From Pyrobaculum sp. 3827-6 (lineage in GTDB: Archaea > Thermoproteota > Thermoprotei > Thermoproteales > Thermoproteaceae): 64,000 nucleotides of DNA. The stretch covers positions 124,001 through 188,000 of the forward strand of contig NZ_JAOTQN010000003.1 of the NCBI RefSeq assembly GCF_025641885.1, in the 5' to 3' direction. The notes below the pieces were generated by a model that saw only the letters and a list, made by a program, of their open reading frames with translations, was not told the DNA's origin and did not search any database. Below, piece by piece: positions 17,400 to 25,866 of the stretch. Each line of letters starts with the position of its first letter. Within the stretch, counting starts at the first letter, position 1. The position numbers and the translations under genes were made by a program.

Positions 17400-17407
17400 T
17401 TTATAAA
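17400..17407. promoter_or_regulatory. Palindromic TATA core between zinc-ribbon and kinase genes
   Basis: TTTATAAA is a perfect palindrome whose centre is exactly 23.5 nt from both divergent GTG starts (17380 and 17427). It is the only TATA-like element in the 46-bp gap. Confidence 0.72.
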
Positions 17408-17426
17408 ATTCTTGCTACGGAGTTAT

Positions 17427-18110
17427 GTGCCGGACAGCGCGGCGGTTCTGCTCCTCCACACTCTGGGAGGCGGGGTTAGGCACGTGGCTTCTGTGCTTCT
17501 CCAGATAGAGGAGCTACAGCTAGAGGTTCTAGAGGGGGGCTCGGTGATGCTTAACGGCTTTTACGTAGTGGGTAAGGGCACCAACAGCGTTGTGTATAGG
17601 TGTAGGCCTAGGCTTGGGGGCTTTGACTTGGCGTGTAAGATCAGGCGCGGCGACTCTACGAGGCCCTCGCTGGCTCAAGAGGGGCAACTTCTCCACATTG
17701 CCAACTCCGTGGGCGTGGGGCCCAGGCTCTATACATACAGCAGAGACGTAATTGCCTACCGATATATAGACGGGGTGCCGCTGGAAAAGTGGTGGGACAG
17801 CGCGGGGAGTAAGCAGAGGAGGTATCTCGTCGAGGATTTGCTGACTCAAGCCTTTAGACTCGACGCCGCCGGCGTTTCTCACAACGAGTTGTCTAGACTG
17901 GAGAGGCACGTGATCGTCGAGGGTGGGCGGCCTGTCATTATCGATTTCGAATCGGCGACTCTCGGCGGCGGCAGAAATGTCACCCAGGTGGCAAGCGGCT
18001 TGATGCGCCTAGGCTTGAAGCCGCCTGTAGATGCCTTGAGGAGGTACAAGTCTTGTATGTGCCGCGACGCCCTCGACGAGGTCTTAAGAGGTTTTCTTAG
18101 CCAGCTCTAG
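17427..18110 (+). CDS. Small archaeal Ser/Thr protein kinase (COG2112-like)
   Basis: A 227-residue predicted kinase. The glycine loop is GKGTNSVVYRC (about 50-60), the ATP-binding Lys is in ACKIRR, the catalytic loop reads SHNELSRLERHVIV with Asn/Glu in place of the usual His-x-Asp, and the metal-binding DFG is DFESATLGG. This matches the small, minimal kinases of archaea rather than RIO kinases. The frame opens at 17322 inside the divergent gene; the GTG at 17427 fits the shared TATA palindrome. Missing the canonical HRD Asp raises doubt about activity. Its 3' end overlaps the convergent PUA gene by 27 bp. Confidence 0.75.
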   Translation: MPDSAAVLLLHTLGGGVRHVASVLLQIEELQLEVLEGGSVMLNGFYVVGKGTNSVVYRCRPRLGGFDLACKIRRGDSTRPSLAQEGQLLHIANSVGVGPRLYTYSRDVIAYRYIDGVPLEKWWDSAGSKQRRYLVEDLLTQAFRLDAAGVSHNELSRLERHVIVEGGRPVIIDFESATLGGGRNVTQVASGLMRLGLKPPVDALRRYKSCMCRDALDEVLRGFLSQL

Positions 18111-18602
18111 CGAGGCCCGCCAAATGCGGTCTCCCAGGTAGTGTACATTCAGCAGTACCTTCCCCTTCTCCATCTGCTGGATCTCTCCGCTGGAGTGGAG
18201 GGCGACGGCTATCGCAATAGCGCGGCCCTTCTCGTCAACAACAAAGACTGTATCCCCCTTGTTAAACTCTCCCTCTAGTTTTTTTATCCCAGGCCGCATT
18301 ACATCTGCGCCGTCTATAATCCTCTTCACGGCCCCTGCGTCTACCACAGCCTTGGGGAGGGGCGGTAGCAACGCCCCCTTTGGTGATTTGTGAATTAGAT
18401 ATAACGAGGGTATTATGAACTCGCCCAGGTCTTTAACGGATACCTTAGAGAGGAGGGGCTCGCCGTCTACAAGTATTATGGATTCTTTCTCAGTCAACGG
18501 GACTATTTCAACAGTATCTACATTACTCATTATCGGCGCCGCGAATTTGTGGGACTCGCGTAGCTCCTTTATCTCCCTGTTGCTCAACCTTATCCTCCTC
18601 AC
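18084..18602 (-). CDS. PUA-domain RNA-binding protein (MCT-1/Tma20-like)
   Basis: A 172-residue protein with an N-terminal MCT-1-type domain and a C-terminal PUA domain (about 88-168) recognised by KAVVDAGAVKRIIDGADVMRPGI and GDTVFVVDEKGRAIAIA. Eukaryal homologues bind ribosomes and help initiator-tRNA handling or recycling; in archaea the role is inferred to be ribosome- or RNA-associated. GTG start with a TATA-like stretch at 18622-18631. It converges on the kinase gene with a 27-bp overlap. Confidence 0.8.
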   Translation of the reverse strand: MRRIRLSNREIKELRESHKFAAPIMSNVDTVEIVPLTEKESIILVDGEPLLSKVSVKDLGEFIIPSLYLIHKSPKGALLPPLPKAVVDAGAVKRIIDGADVMRPGIKKLEGEFNKGDTVFVVDEKGRAIAIAVALHSSGEIQQMEKGKVLLNVHYLGDRIWRASLELAKKTS

Positions 18603-18647
18603 AAGCGTACCACTTCCAGAAAGTTAAAATTGTTGAGCCGGCGTAGA

Positions 18648-18696
18648 TCTGTGCATGAATATCTCGTCACTGATTGGCCTTGCCGGGTCTCTTCAC
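18648..18696 (-). ncRNA. Candidate C/D box sRNA divergent from an HTH gene
   Basis: On the minus strand: C-like GTGAAGA, 12 nt, D'-like CCAA, 3 nt, C' GTGACGA, 12 nt, D-like CAGA, exactly 49 nt. Each main box differs by one base from consensus, which weakens the call. In favour, a TATA-like run at 18718-18728 reads on this strand about 25 nt before the C box. The D-side guide would pair with a GCATGAAT sequence, which I recall as part of a conserved 23S rRNA segment; this needs checking. Confidence 0.4.
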
Positions 18697-18717
18697 CGTT
18701 TTGATAGCCACAAAATC

Positions 18718-18728
18718 TTTTAAATATT
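18718..18728. promoter_or_regulatory. TATA-like run before HTH operon and possibly the sRNA
   Basis: TTTTAAATATT lies about 27 nt before the ATG at 18751 and, read on the minus strand, about 25 nt before the candidate sRNA. It is the only such run in the 148-bp gap 18603-18750. Confidence 0.5.
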
Positions 18729-18750
18729 CACGCACTCCCAATTACTGGAG

Positions 18751-19503
18751 ATGGGAAGTAAGTTGATAGAAGCCACAGTAAATATAGTTAGGAGTAGGGG
18801 GGAGCAACTGTTCATAGACGTCAGTAGGCCCTACGCCTATACATTAGTAGCGAAATTTGACAGGTATAAGTACATAATGAGGATTGCGCCTGACGCGGAT
18901 CAAGTTTCGCAGAGCTCGCTAAAGGATCTTAAACTCCTCAGTATGTACACCGACGCGGCTAGTATATGTGTGGTGTCTACCGTCAAGTCTCAAGTTTTGC
19001 AACGCGGCGTTGTCCACATAAAGGACAGCGTGGTCTTTATGTCTCTGGCAACGTTCACCGACGTGTTAGAGGGCAGAGAACCTGTATATAAGCTAAGCCG
19101 CGGCATCATCACAGCCTCGATAGATGGAGAGAAGCTGAGGGAGAGGAGGCAGAAGATGGGTATGAGTCTAGGCGCGCTGGCGCACAGCCTCGGCGTGACG
19201 AGAGAGACTGTGTACCGCTACGAGCGCGGCGAGATAGAGGCGCCGCTGAGAGTCGCCGAGAGGCTGGCTTCTATATTCGGCGACGATATTATGAAGAAGA
19301 TAGAGGTGGGCGAGAAGCCAAGGGCCACACCTGAGGAGCTGGCTAGTAGGCAGATCTCTCCAAATACATATAAGCTCGTCGAGTCACATCCAGACGCCAT
19401 TAAACACGACGGCAGGACCATATTCATTACCTCAGATCGTGAAAGGCTTAGAAAAACTATTGAGCTGGCGCAGGCGCTTAGCGCAGAGGTGGACAAGGCG
19501 TGA
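18751..19503 (+). CDS. HTH transcriptional regulator (COG1395-like)
   Basis: A 250-residue archaeal regulator. The N-terminal half resembles a nuclease-like or ligand domain (FIDVSRPYAYTLVAKFDRYKY region), and residues about 130-190 are a Cro/C1-type helix-turn-helix (RRQKMGMSLGALAHSLGVTRE, recognition helix TRETVYRYERG). It heads a four-gene chain in which its TGA overlaps the GTG of trm1. Such proteins are widely conserved in archaea as putative HTH regulatory proteins, but no target is known. It might regulate this tRNA-modification operon. Confidence 0.8.
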   Translation: MGSKLIEATVNIVRSRGEQLFIDVSRPYAYTLVAKFDRYKYIMRIAPDADQVSQSSLKDLKLLSMYTDAASICVVSTVKSQVLQRGVVHIKDSVVFMSLATFTDVLEGREPVYKLSRGIITASIDGEKLRERRQKMGMSLGALAHSLGVTRETVYRYERGEIEAPLRVAERLASIFGDDIMKKIEVGEKPRATPEELASRQISPNTYKLVESHPDAIKHDGRTIFITSDRERLRKTIELAQALSAEVDKA

Positions 19504-20579
19504 GGCACCTAGCTTTGAGGAGGGAGGGCGCCGTGGAGTTCTACACTCCAGATCCCGAGAAGTACGGCGGCATATACTCGGCGCCGGTTTTTTACAACCC
19601 AGCTATGGAGAAGAACAGGACTCTCTCCGTGTTGATACTAAAGGCGTACGGCAAGACCGGCCTCACCGTATGTGAGCCGCTCAGTGGGACGGGGATCAGG
19701 GGGATTAGATACGCCGTGGAGAGCGGAGCCGTCGGCAGACTGGTGCTTAACGACATATCCAAAGAAGCGACTGAGCTCATTAAGAAGAACCTAGAGATAA
19801 ACGGTGTCGACGCCGAGGTATATAATGAAGATGCCAACGTCTTGTTGCATAGGCTGAGGGATACCTGCGACATGGTGGATATAGATCCCTTCGGCTCCCC
19901 CGCTCCGTTTATGCAGGCGGCCTTCAGAGCCTTGAGGGAGGAGGGACTTATCTGCGCCACAGCCACCGACACGGCGGTCTTGGTTGGGCGCTATCCGCGA
20001 AAATGCCTAAGGAGGTACGGCTCTGTGGCGTTTAGGACCCCCTTCTATATAGAGGTGGGTCTTAGAAACTTAATCGGGTTCGTGGCTAGGGTCGCCGCGT
20101 CGGAGGACTACAAAATAGAGCCGCTGATGTCTTACTGGGAGGGCCACTACTTCAGATTCTGCGCATACGCCGTCAGGGGGGCCAGAGACGCCGACGACAA
20201 CTTCCGCAACATCGGCTACCTCGAGTACAGAGGTGGGCTGAGGAGGGTAACTACGCGGCCCGGCGCGAGCTACCTGGGGCCTCTGTGGATAGGACCCATG
20301 GGGGAGCCGCTGATTATATACAAAATGGCGGAGTTCGGACCTCACCAAGATTTCCTGAAACTACTGGCTGTGGAGTACTCCGTGGCCGCCCCTTGGTACT
20401 ACAGAATGCCTGAATTCGCTGTGGGTGGCAGGAGCGTAACTCTGAAAGAGGCGTTGAAGATCCTCAGGGAAGCAGGTATATACTCAACTGCGACGCACAT
20501 GTCTCCAGATGGTTTTAAAACCGATTCCGGCTACGGCGAGGTGGCGAGGGTGCTGAAAACATATAACTACGCCACTTAG
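19500..20579 (+). CDS. trm1: tRNA (guanine26-N2)-dimethyltransferase
   Basis: Makes N2,N2-dimethylguanosine at position 26 of tRNA using S-adenosylmethionine. The 359-residue protein has the SAM-binding ETGLTVCEPLSGTGIRGIR-type motif I (about 57-73), NDIS after it, and the catalytic IDPFGSP (about 125-131). The C-terminal Trm1-specific domain ends in TATHMSPDGFKTDSGY, also characteristic. GTG start overlapping the regulator's stop (GTGA). Slightly shorter than typical bacterial and archaeal members but complete. Confidence 0.93.
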   Translation: MRHLALRREGAVEFYTPDPEKYGGIYSAPVFYNPAMEKNRTLSVLILKAYGKTGLTVCEPLSGTGIRGIRYAVESGAVGRLVLNDISKEATELIKKNLEINGVDAEVYNEDANVLLHRLRDTCDMVDIDPFGSPAPFMQAAFRALREEGLICATATDTAVLVGRYPRKCLRRYGSVAFRTPFYIEVGLRNLIGFVARVAASEDYKIEPLMSYWEGHYFRFCAYAVRGARDADDNFRNIGYLEYRGGLRRVTTRPGASYLGPLWIGPMGEPLIIYKMAEFGPHQDFLKLLAVEYSVAAPWYYRMPEFAVGGRSVTLKEALKILREAGIYSTATHMSPDGFKTDSGYGEVARVLKTYNYAT

Positions 20580-20586
20580 AGACTTC

Positions 20587-21096
20587 GTGGCTGATGTAGT
20601 AGCTGTAGCTGGACTCCCCGGGGCGGGGAAGACTACACTGGCTAGGTTAATTGAGAAGATGGGGTACAGCTACTACAGCTTGGGCGACGTGGTTAGGCTA
20701 GACGCTCAGAGGCGTGGGTACACGCCTGACAAGGCGGCGGTAACTCTGCGCCTAGAAATGGGGAGAAGGGCCGTGGTAAACATACTCCTAAAAAACGTCA
20801 AGCCTGGCGGAAAGATTGTAATCGACGGCGTGAGGAGCCTAGAGGAGGTTGAGGCCATCGAGGAGCACCTAGGCCCCACCTTTCTCATATACGTAGTCGC
20901 CTCTAGAAGAACGAGGTATCAGAGACTCGCGGCGAGGGGGAGGAGCGACGACCCGGCTGTTTATTCCCAATTCCTCCTAAGAGATCTCAGAGAGTTGAGG
21001 TTCGGCCTCGCGGATCTCCTCGCCAGGGCCGACTACATCGTTGTCAACGAGAAGCCTATTGAGGAGCTTGAACGCGAGTTAAGAAGCGTGTTATGA
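20587..21096 (+). CDS. UPF0200-type P-loop kinase-like protein
   Basis: A 169-residue P-loop protein resembling dephospho-CoA/adenylate kinases: Walker A GLPGAGKTT (residues 9-17), a LID-like RTRYQRLAARGRSDDP and the signature FLLRDLRELRFGL of the UPF0200 group. These are archaeal nucleotide kinase-like proteins without an agreed substrate. GTG start eight bases after trm1; its TGA overlaps the ATG of the UPF0201 gene. The tight chain implies one operon with trm1. Confidence 0.78.
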   Translation: MADVVAVAGLPGAGKTTLARLIEKMGYSYYSLGDVVRLDAQRRGYTPDKAAVTLRLEMGRRAVVNILLKNVKPGGKIVIDGVRSLEEVEAIEEHLGPTFLIYVVASRRTRYQRLAARGRSDDPAVYSQFLLRDLRELRFGLADLLARADYIVVNEKPIEELERELRSVL

Positions 21097-21524
21097 GAGT
21101 CGAGGCGGTGGTTGAGGTAAGGCTGACCGAAGACAAGAACAAAGTTTTGAAGGCGCTGGAAAACGTATTCACCCCCACCTATATAGAGGAGAGGAGGGGA
21201 GACACCGGAGTAGTTCTAGTCGCTACGTGCGATGGGAGTGGGTGTCTTGAAAAGATGAGGGGGGCCATCTGGCGCCAGGGGATACAAGACGCGGCGAGGA
21301 GCGTGATCTCCAGGGGGATAGTCAGCGAGGACACGGTAGTATTTTCAATTAATAAACAGGCGGCGTATGTGGGCGTTGTTAGTTTCGTCACAGAGCCGGG
21401 GGAGTCCCCCCTAGGCCCCATAACTTTTACCGTGAGGACGAGAGATGTGCGTCAATTTCTCGACTGGCTGGCGCCGCGGACTTACAGAGGCAAGGTGTAC
21501 TACCAAGCCCCTCCCCCCGATTAG
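21093..21524 (+). CDS. UPF0201 protein
   Basis: A 143-residue archaeal protein matching UPF0201, a small alpha/beta fold resembling ribosomal L5-like RNA-binding proteins. Phrases such as VRLTEDKNKVLKALENVF at the N-terminus and SPLGPITFTV near the C-terminus fit the family. It is the last gene of the operon with trm1. Its final 98 bases are antisense to the coding end of the convergent methyltransferase gene, an unusually long overlap. Function unknown, RNA binding inferred. Confidence 0.75.
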   Translation: MRVEAVVEVRLTEDKNKVLKALENVFTPTYIEERRGDTGVVLVATCDGSGCLEKMRGAIWRQGIQDAARSVISRGIVSEDTVVFSINKQAAYVGVVSFVTEPGESPLGPITFTVRTRDVRQFLDWLAPRTYRGKVYYQAPPPD

Positions 21525-22203
21525 AAACTCTCCATATATACACCACCCGGTAGAGGCCGCCGTGGAGATACATAACACAGCTCCTCAGAGCAGGCATGTC
21601 CACATATATGGGAGAGGCGAAGACCACGTAACCTCCCCTCTTTACAACTCTAGAGGCCACCTCGGCGAACTCCTGTATAAGAGCTCTTATCTCCAACTCT
21701 GACTTCGCCAGCCGGCCGTAGGGCGGATCGCCCACAGCGGCGTCAAGACCCCCCCTAAGCGGGGGGAGAACCGCGTTGGCCTGCGCCACGTCGCCAGACG
21801 TATTACGCCTAGCCATGAACAGGGCCTCCAAGTCCAGGTCCGTCCCAACCACGTAGCCCCCCACCCTCTCGACCTCGTGCGCCACGGCGCCCGTGCCCAC
21901 GAACGGCTCCCAGATCCTACTCCCCTCTGCCACCCGGGCCAGGTTAACCATGAGCCTGGCTGTTATGTAGTCCAGCGTCTTGGTAGACCTCTCGATCTGC
22001 GGCTTCTCTTTCCTAATCCTCTCCCCATTTACTGACTTAGCCAAGGAAGCCCTCTTGAAAATTTCACAACTAGGACAGGTAAATACCGCGTAGCGCGCGC
22101 CTACCTCAGCCGGCTCGCACCTGCCTATCTCCGCCAGCGCCATCGCCTCCTCGCGCGCGAGGCACGGGTATCTCTGCCCCAGCTCCACCACACAGATCTC
22201 CAT
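21427..22203 (-). CDS. RNA N2-guanine methyltransferase-like protein without a THUMP domain
   Basis: A 258-residue SAM-dependent methylase. The segment RIWEPFVGTGAVAHE (motif I), TDLDLEAL and the catalytic GDPPYGR match the Trm11/TrmG10 group that methylates guanine-10 of tRNA. Those enzymes have about 330 residues with an N-terminal THUMP domain, which is shortened here to a Cys-containing stretch (FTCPSCEIF). Its ATG overlaps the stop of the DUF373 gene by one base. The last 30 residues run antisense into the UPF0201 gene and look low in conservation, so the true functional C-terminus may be earlier. Confidence 0.7.
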   Translation of the reverse strand: MEICVVELGQRYPCLAREEAMALAEIGRCEPAEVGARYAVFTCPSCEIFKRASLAKSVNGERIRKEKPQIERSTKTLDYITARLMVNLARVAEGSRIWEPFVGTGAVAHEVERVGGYVVGTDLDLEALFMARRNTSGDVAQANAVLPPLRGGLDAAVGDPPYGRLAKSELEIRALIQEFAEVASRVVKRGGYVVFASPIYVDMPALRSCVMYLHGGLYRVVYIWRVSNRGEGLGSTPCLCKSAAPASREIDAHLSSSR

Positions 22204-23198
22204 TACCTCTCTAAAACACGCCTAGCGATATAAACCGCCACCACGATGAGAAACACCGCGGCTAGAAACTCGCCGATAGCCGTCAACACCTCTACGAGAT
22301 TACCCCCCTGTTTGGTAATAACTGGGAAGAGGAGGTGAAAGAAGGAGAAGGTTACGCCCCCCGCCACTATACCGCCGTACTTAATTTTCTTGTTTATTAT
22401 ATACGCCTCACTTACATAGGACACGTAGGGAATGACTACGACCGCTAACAGTACGTAGCTAGGTATTATCTGCACTCCTAGAAAGAGAGACGCCAGGTAG
22501 ATAACTACTATAAACATAGATACCACCGTTATGATAAAAGTCACTTCATATCTCTTTAATACATCTCTAAGAAAATCATAAATACCGAATCCATATATCA
22601 TTATAAAGAAAGCCATAAATAAAAATACAATATTTATCATGTATCTAATAATTTCTATGTTAAAAGTATTTCCAAAAAGTAGGATAAAGATTAGAAGCGC
22701 AGGTATGCCCACGGTGTATCTGCGATACTCCGGCTCTTTAACAGCCTTGTTTAGATAGTATCTAAAAAGCGTGACCGTCTCCTCGACGCCTCTCGCCTGT
22801 TTCACCACTACTCTATAGACAGACATCACAGGCCTCTTCGACTGAATTGCTGGAATCGCCGCCTCGTCGCTGGGCCCGTCAGAGACGAAATAAATAGCAT
22901 CCGCGTCGTACAGCGCCAACACCTGCTCCAACTCCTTAACCACAACTACATCAGCCACCGCCGGATCTGGAGAGCCGCTGATCACAGCCACATTTGTGTT
23001 CTCAACTCCATATTCAGAGGTCAGCCTATCGTATATCTTCACGGCGGCGAACACGGCGTTTGCATCTGAGTCGTCCGGGTTTGCCAGTATATACCTAATT
23101 GCCAGCCTCAACACCTCGTCTCTCCCTACAACAGGCGTCTCAAATCCCTGGGCCTTTAAATCGCCGTCTCTATCGACGTATAAAACAAGAACACGCAC
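22203..23198 (-). CDS. DUF373 family membrane protein
   Basis: A 331-residue protein whose soluble N-terminal domain (VLYVDRDGDLKAQG ... YFVSDGPSDEAAIPAIQS) and about seven following membrane helices match DUF373, a widespread archaeal family of unknown function. The conserved Asp-rich loops (DRDGD, SDGPSDE) could bind metal or phosphate. GTG start sharing one base with the stop of the upstream coiled-coil gene, and stop sharing one base with the methyltransferase ATG: three genes in a chain. The membrane part is distinctly A/T-rich. Confidence 0.82.
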   Translation of the reverse strand: MRVLVLYVDRDGDLKAQGFETPVVGRDEVLRLAIRYILANPDDSDANAVFAAVKIYDRLTSEYGVENTNVAVISGSPDPAVADVVVVKELEQVLALYDADAIYFVSDGPSDEAAIPAIQSKRPVMSVYRVVVKQARGVEETVTLFRYYLNKAVKEPEYRRYTVGIPALLIFILLFGNTFNIEIIRYMINIVFLFMAFFIMIYGFGIYDFLRDVLKRYEVTFIITVVSMFIVVIYLASLFLGVQIIPSYVLLAVVVIPYVSYVSEAYIINKKIKYGGIVAGGVTFSFFHLLFPVITKQGGNLVEVLTAIGEFLAAVFLIVVAVYIARRVLER

Positions 23199-24187
23199 TA
23201 CTCTTCCGGCAGATACCCAGCCTCTATCAATATCTTAATTTCGTCATGAGTCAACCTCTCTCCATTTAGCAACCTGTTATACAAGACCTCCGCCCTCTCC
23301 TTCAGAGACTCCACCCGCTCCTCTCTCGCCCTAGCCCTCGCCTTGTTCCTCTCGGCGAGTTCTAAAGCCTTTAGCAGTACGTTGTATTTCTCCAGCTCCT
23401 CCTGGAGAGCCCTCCTCTTCTCTCTAAGCTCCTTCCGCTTCAGAGCCAGCTGTAGAATCTCCGACTTGATTTCCTCCCGGCGTTTTTTCAGCTCTTCTCT
23501 CCTCTCCTTCAGCTTCGCAAGCTCCTTGTACACCTCCTGTCTACTTGCCTTTAGCTGGGCCAGCTCTTGTTTTACAGTATTCAGATCTTGAACTAATCTA
23601 GCTATTTCGCTTCTAATGGCCTCTCTCTTGCTTTTAAATTCATCAATTTGAGACTTTAACTCAGCTATATGCGCCTTTATCTTCTCCATGGAGTCCGCCA
23701 GATTCAGCTCCTTCTCTATCTCACTTATGTACTTGATAAACTGCCTCTCCCACTCGGGGTTTGTAGGCGAGGTTTCGAAGAAGTACTCAAGTTGTTCAAT
23801 TATCCGCTTCAACTTATCCTTCTCAAGCGTCTTCCCCCCCGCATACTCATTTATTGTACTCAATAGATTTCTATAGATAACTAGTTTTTCTCTATATTTC
23901 TGCATAGTTATATTCATATTTAGTAATTCACTCCTAAGGCTTCTTATCTGGTTTATTATCTGACTCTTTCTCTCCACTAGGGAGCTTATCAACTCTCTAG
24001 TTTTCTGAAGCCGCCCCCTAGCGCCCTCGATATGCGACCTCACCTCGGCGAGCTCCTTCCGGATCTCCTCCAGCAGAGTTCTTTTGTTATTTATTTCGCT
24101 AGTGGTTTCGTCTATCTGTCTCTGGACCTCGTCAATTCGAGAATTTATTTCACGGATTTTCTCAAGCAACTCTTCCTTACTAAGCAC
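23198..24187 (-). CDS. Long coiled-coil protein (COG1340-like)
   Basis: A 329-residue protein that is almost wholly heptad-repeat coiled coil, interrupted near residues 112-160 by a non-coiled stretch (TINEYAGGKT ... FETSPTNPEWERQF). This layout, with a C-terminal AGYLPEE, matches archaeal coiled-coil proteins of COG1340. There is no ATPase head, so it is not an SMC protein. GTG start 23.5 nt from a TATA core shared with the divergent HTH gene. It leads the operon with DUF373 and the RNA methylase. Role unknown. Confidence 0.78.
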   Translation of the reverse strand: MLSKEELLEKIREINSRIDEVQRQIDETTSEINNKRTLLEEIRKELAEVRSHIEGARGRLQKTRELISSLVERKSQIINQIRSLRSELLNMNITMQKYREKLVIYRNLLSTINEYAGGKTLEKDKLKRIIEQLEYFFETSPTNPEWERQFIKYISEIEKELNLADSMEKIKAHIAELKSQIDEFKSKREAIRSEIARLVQDLNTVKQELAQLKASRQEVYKELAKLKERREELKKRREEIKSEILQLALKRKELREKRRALQEELEKYNVLLKALELAERNKARARAREERVESLKERAEVLYNRLLNGERLTHDEIKILIEAGYLPEE

Positions 24188-24207
24188 GCCAATAGAAAAC
24201 CCCTAAA

Positions 24208-24213
24208 TTTAAA
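24208..24213. promoter_or_regulatory. Symmetric TATA core between coiled-coil and HTH genes
   Basis: TTTAAA within an AAATTTAAAAT run is centred exactly 23.5 nt from both divergent starts (GTG 24187 and ATG 24234). Confidence 0.72.
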
Positions 24214-24233
24214 ATCTTATATCCCGGCACCAC

Positions 24234-25007
24234 ATGCCTCCCTCGGCGTTTAGCCAAAAAGTAAAAATTAAAAATCACATATTACATATACACGTGAGTC
24301 ATCAGCACGTGGCCATATACATAGCTGGCGATATAATAGTCTCGGATAATCCAGGGGAGGCTATAAAGAAGTGGAGACTTATTTTTGGGCTTACGCAGAC
24401 AGCCATAGCGACTAGGCTAAACACATCCCCCAGCGTTATTAGCGACTACGAGTCGGGCCGTAGGAAGTTCCCAGGCTCTAGATTCGTTAAGAAATTTGTA
24501 CAGGCGCTAATAGAGACAGATCTAGAGAGGGGCGGCATGGTTATAAACCTCCTCGAGCGCCAGCTGTTAAAAGAGAAGTTCTGGATAGCGGTGCTCGATA
24601 TGCGGGAATTCTCAGAGCCTGTGCCGGCTTCGGCTTTTCTACAGGCAATAGGGGCGGAGGTTGTGGTCCGCCCGCCCCCGGGCCTCGACATACACGGCTA
24701 CACGGTCGTCGACAGCGTCAAGCTGGTGCTGGAGGTGCCCGCCGCCGAGTATGTCCGGCTTTATGGAAGTACGACTCAGCGCGCGGCGATATTTACAAAG
24801 GTATCCACCGGCCGCTCTCCGATGATAGCGATAAAGTCCATGTCCTCTGTCCTAAGTGTAAAGCCGTCGCTTGTGGTGCTCCACGGGCTGAGGCCCGACG
24901 CCATTGACCAACTCGCCGTGGAGATTGCAAAGAGAAGCCACATACCGCTTGCGACAACTACTATGAGTATTGAAAAGCTGATAGAGAACCTTAGACAGTT
25001 TAAGTAG
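24234..25007 (+). CDS. HTH transcriptional regulator (COG1709-like)
   Basis: A 257-residue archaeal regulator. Residues about 40-85 hold a Cro/C1-type helix-turn-helix (IFGLTQTAIATRLNTSPSVISDYESG is the region, split for length: turn at RLNTSP). The C-terminal part (VLHGLRPDAIDQLAVEIAKRS) looks like a small ligand-binding or thiamin-phosphate-synthase-like module seen in this family. Leaderless from the TATA core shared with the coiled-coil operon. Converges on the eL13 gene with no gap. Targets unknown. Confidence 0.75.
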   Translation: MPPSAFSQKVKIKNHILHIHVSHQHVAIYIAGDIIVSDNPGEAIKKWRLIFGLTQTAIATRLNTSPSVISDYESGRRKFPGSRFVKKFVQALIETDLERGGMVINLLERQLLKEKFWIAVLDMREFSEPVPASAFLQAIGAEVVVRPPPGLDIHGYTVVDSVKLVLEVPAAEYVRLYGSTTQRAAIFTKVSTGRSPMIAIKSMSSVLSVKPSLVVLHGLRPDAIDQLAVEIAKRSHIPLATTTMSIEKLIENLRQFK

Positions 25008-25481
25008 CTACTTCCGGTTTATAATTTTTGATATTCTCAATACGTTTCCTAATCCCTTCGTCGCCTCGTGCCTCTTCTTCAACGCCCTCTCCCTGGCCTT
25101 CTTCTTGAACTTGTAGTTGTGGGTCTCTCTGAGCTTCACAGAGGTCAGCCCTCTGGACGTCCTGCCGGCGGAGGTCAAGCCTCTGTACGCCCTCCCGCGC
25201 TTCCGCTTTATCTCCACTAGTTTTGGATACGTCGGCTCAGGCGGCGCGATCTTGCCCTCCAACACGTCGAGAAGCCACTTCCGTAGATTCTCCACGTTCT
25301 GAGGCCACGAGGATCTCCTCCTCTCGTCCACCGGGATCCCCAGCAACCTAGCCTGATCAGCGTTTATGCCTACTGCGCGTAGCTCCTCAAGAGAGTAACC
25401 TCTGCCGGTCTTCCACCTAGTCACGCCGCCTTGGGCTATCCTCGCGGGTATTTTCACAAGCGGCTTCGGCGCCTCGGTCAT
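25008..25481 (-). CDS. rpl13e: Ribosomal protein eL13
   Basis: A large-subunit ribosomal protein of archaea and eukaryotes. Diagnostic features are [21 protein letters not shown] (21 residues; core GYSLEEL...AG), [22 protein letters not shown] in the N-terminal half and a very basic C-terminal tail. The ATG at 25481 is preferred over a TTG one codon earlier; a TATA box lies at 25500-25510 on this strand. Stands alone rather than in a ribosomal operon. Confidence 0.85.
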   Translation of the reverse strand: MTEAPKPLVKIPARIAQGGVTRWKTGRGYSLEELRAVGINADQARLLGIPVDERRRSSWPQNVENLRKWLLDVLEGKIAPPEPTYPKLVEIKRKRGRAYRGLTSAGRTSRGLTSVKLRETHNYKFKKKARERALKKRHEATKGLGNVLRISKIINRK

Positions 25482-25554
25482 CAAGCCCTCTTATTGACCT
25501 CTTTATAAATCTTCACACGCAACAAGCTTATTTACCGGTGCTATTCATCTGCTA

Positions 25555-25866
25555 GTGCACAGAGCCTTAGCCACGGTGGCTGTGTTTAAGCTTTTCTTAT
25601 CGCTCGTCGTGTTTTTTACTACATCCACCATCGACGCGGTTCTGCTAGTGAGCGTCTTGTTGATGACAATATCTGCATTAATTATCCGCATAGTTGAGGA
25701 GGCCGAGGTTGCCTTCATCCTAGTGGGGCTTATACTGCTCATAGACGTTATAGGTCTACTCCTCTCCTTTACTTTACTATCGCTGAGGGTGGTGCTGGCG
25801 TATGCGTTTCTCGTGGTGTGGGACATCCAGGTACTAATGCTCCTTAGACAAATCCTACGGACGTGA
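25555..25866 (+). CDS. Small multi-helix membrane protein
   Basis: A 103-residue protein with three or four hydrophobic helices and almost no loops, ending in a short basic tail. GTG start about 25 nt after a TATA-like sequence near 25527-25534. It is not recognisable by family and carries no functional motif. It ends next to a convergent gene without a gap. Confidence 0.55.
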   Translation: MHRALATVAVFKLFLSLVVFFTTSTIDAVLLVSVLLMTISALIIRIVEEAEVAFILVGLILLIDVIGLLLSFTLLSLRVVLAYAFLVVWDIQVLMLLRQILRT

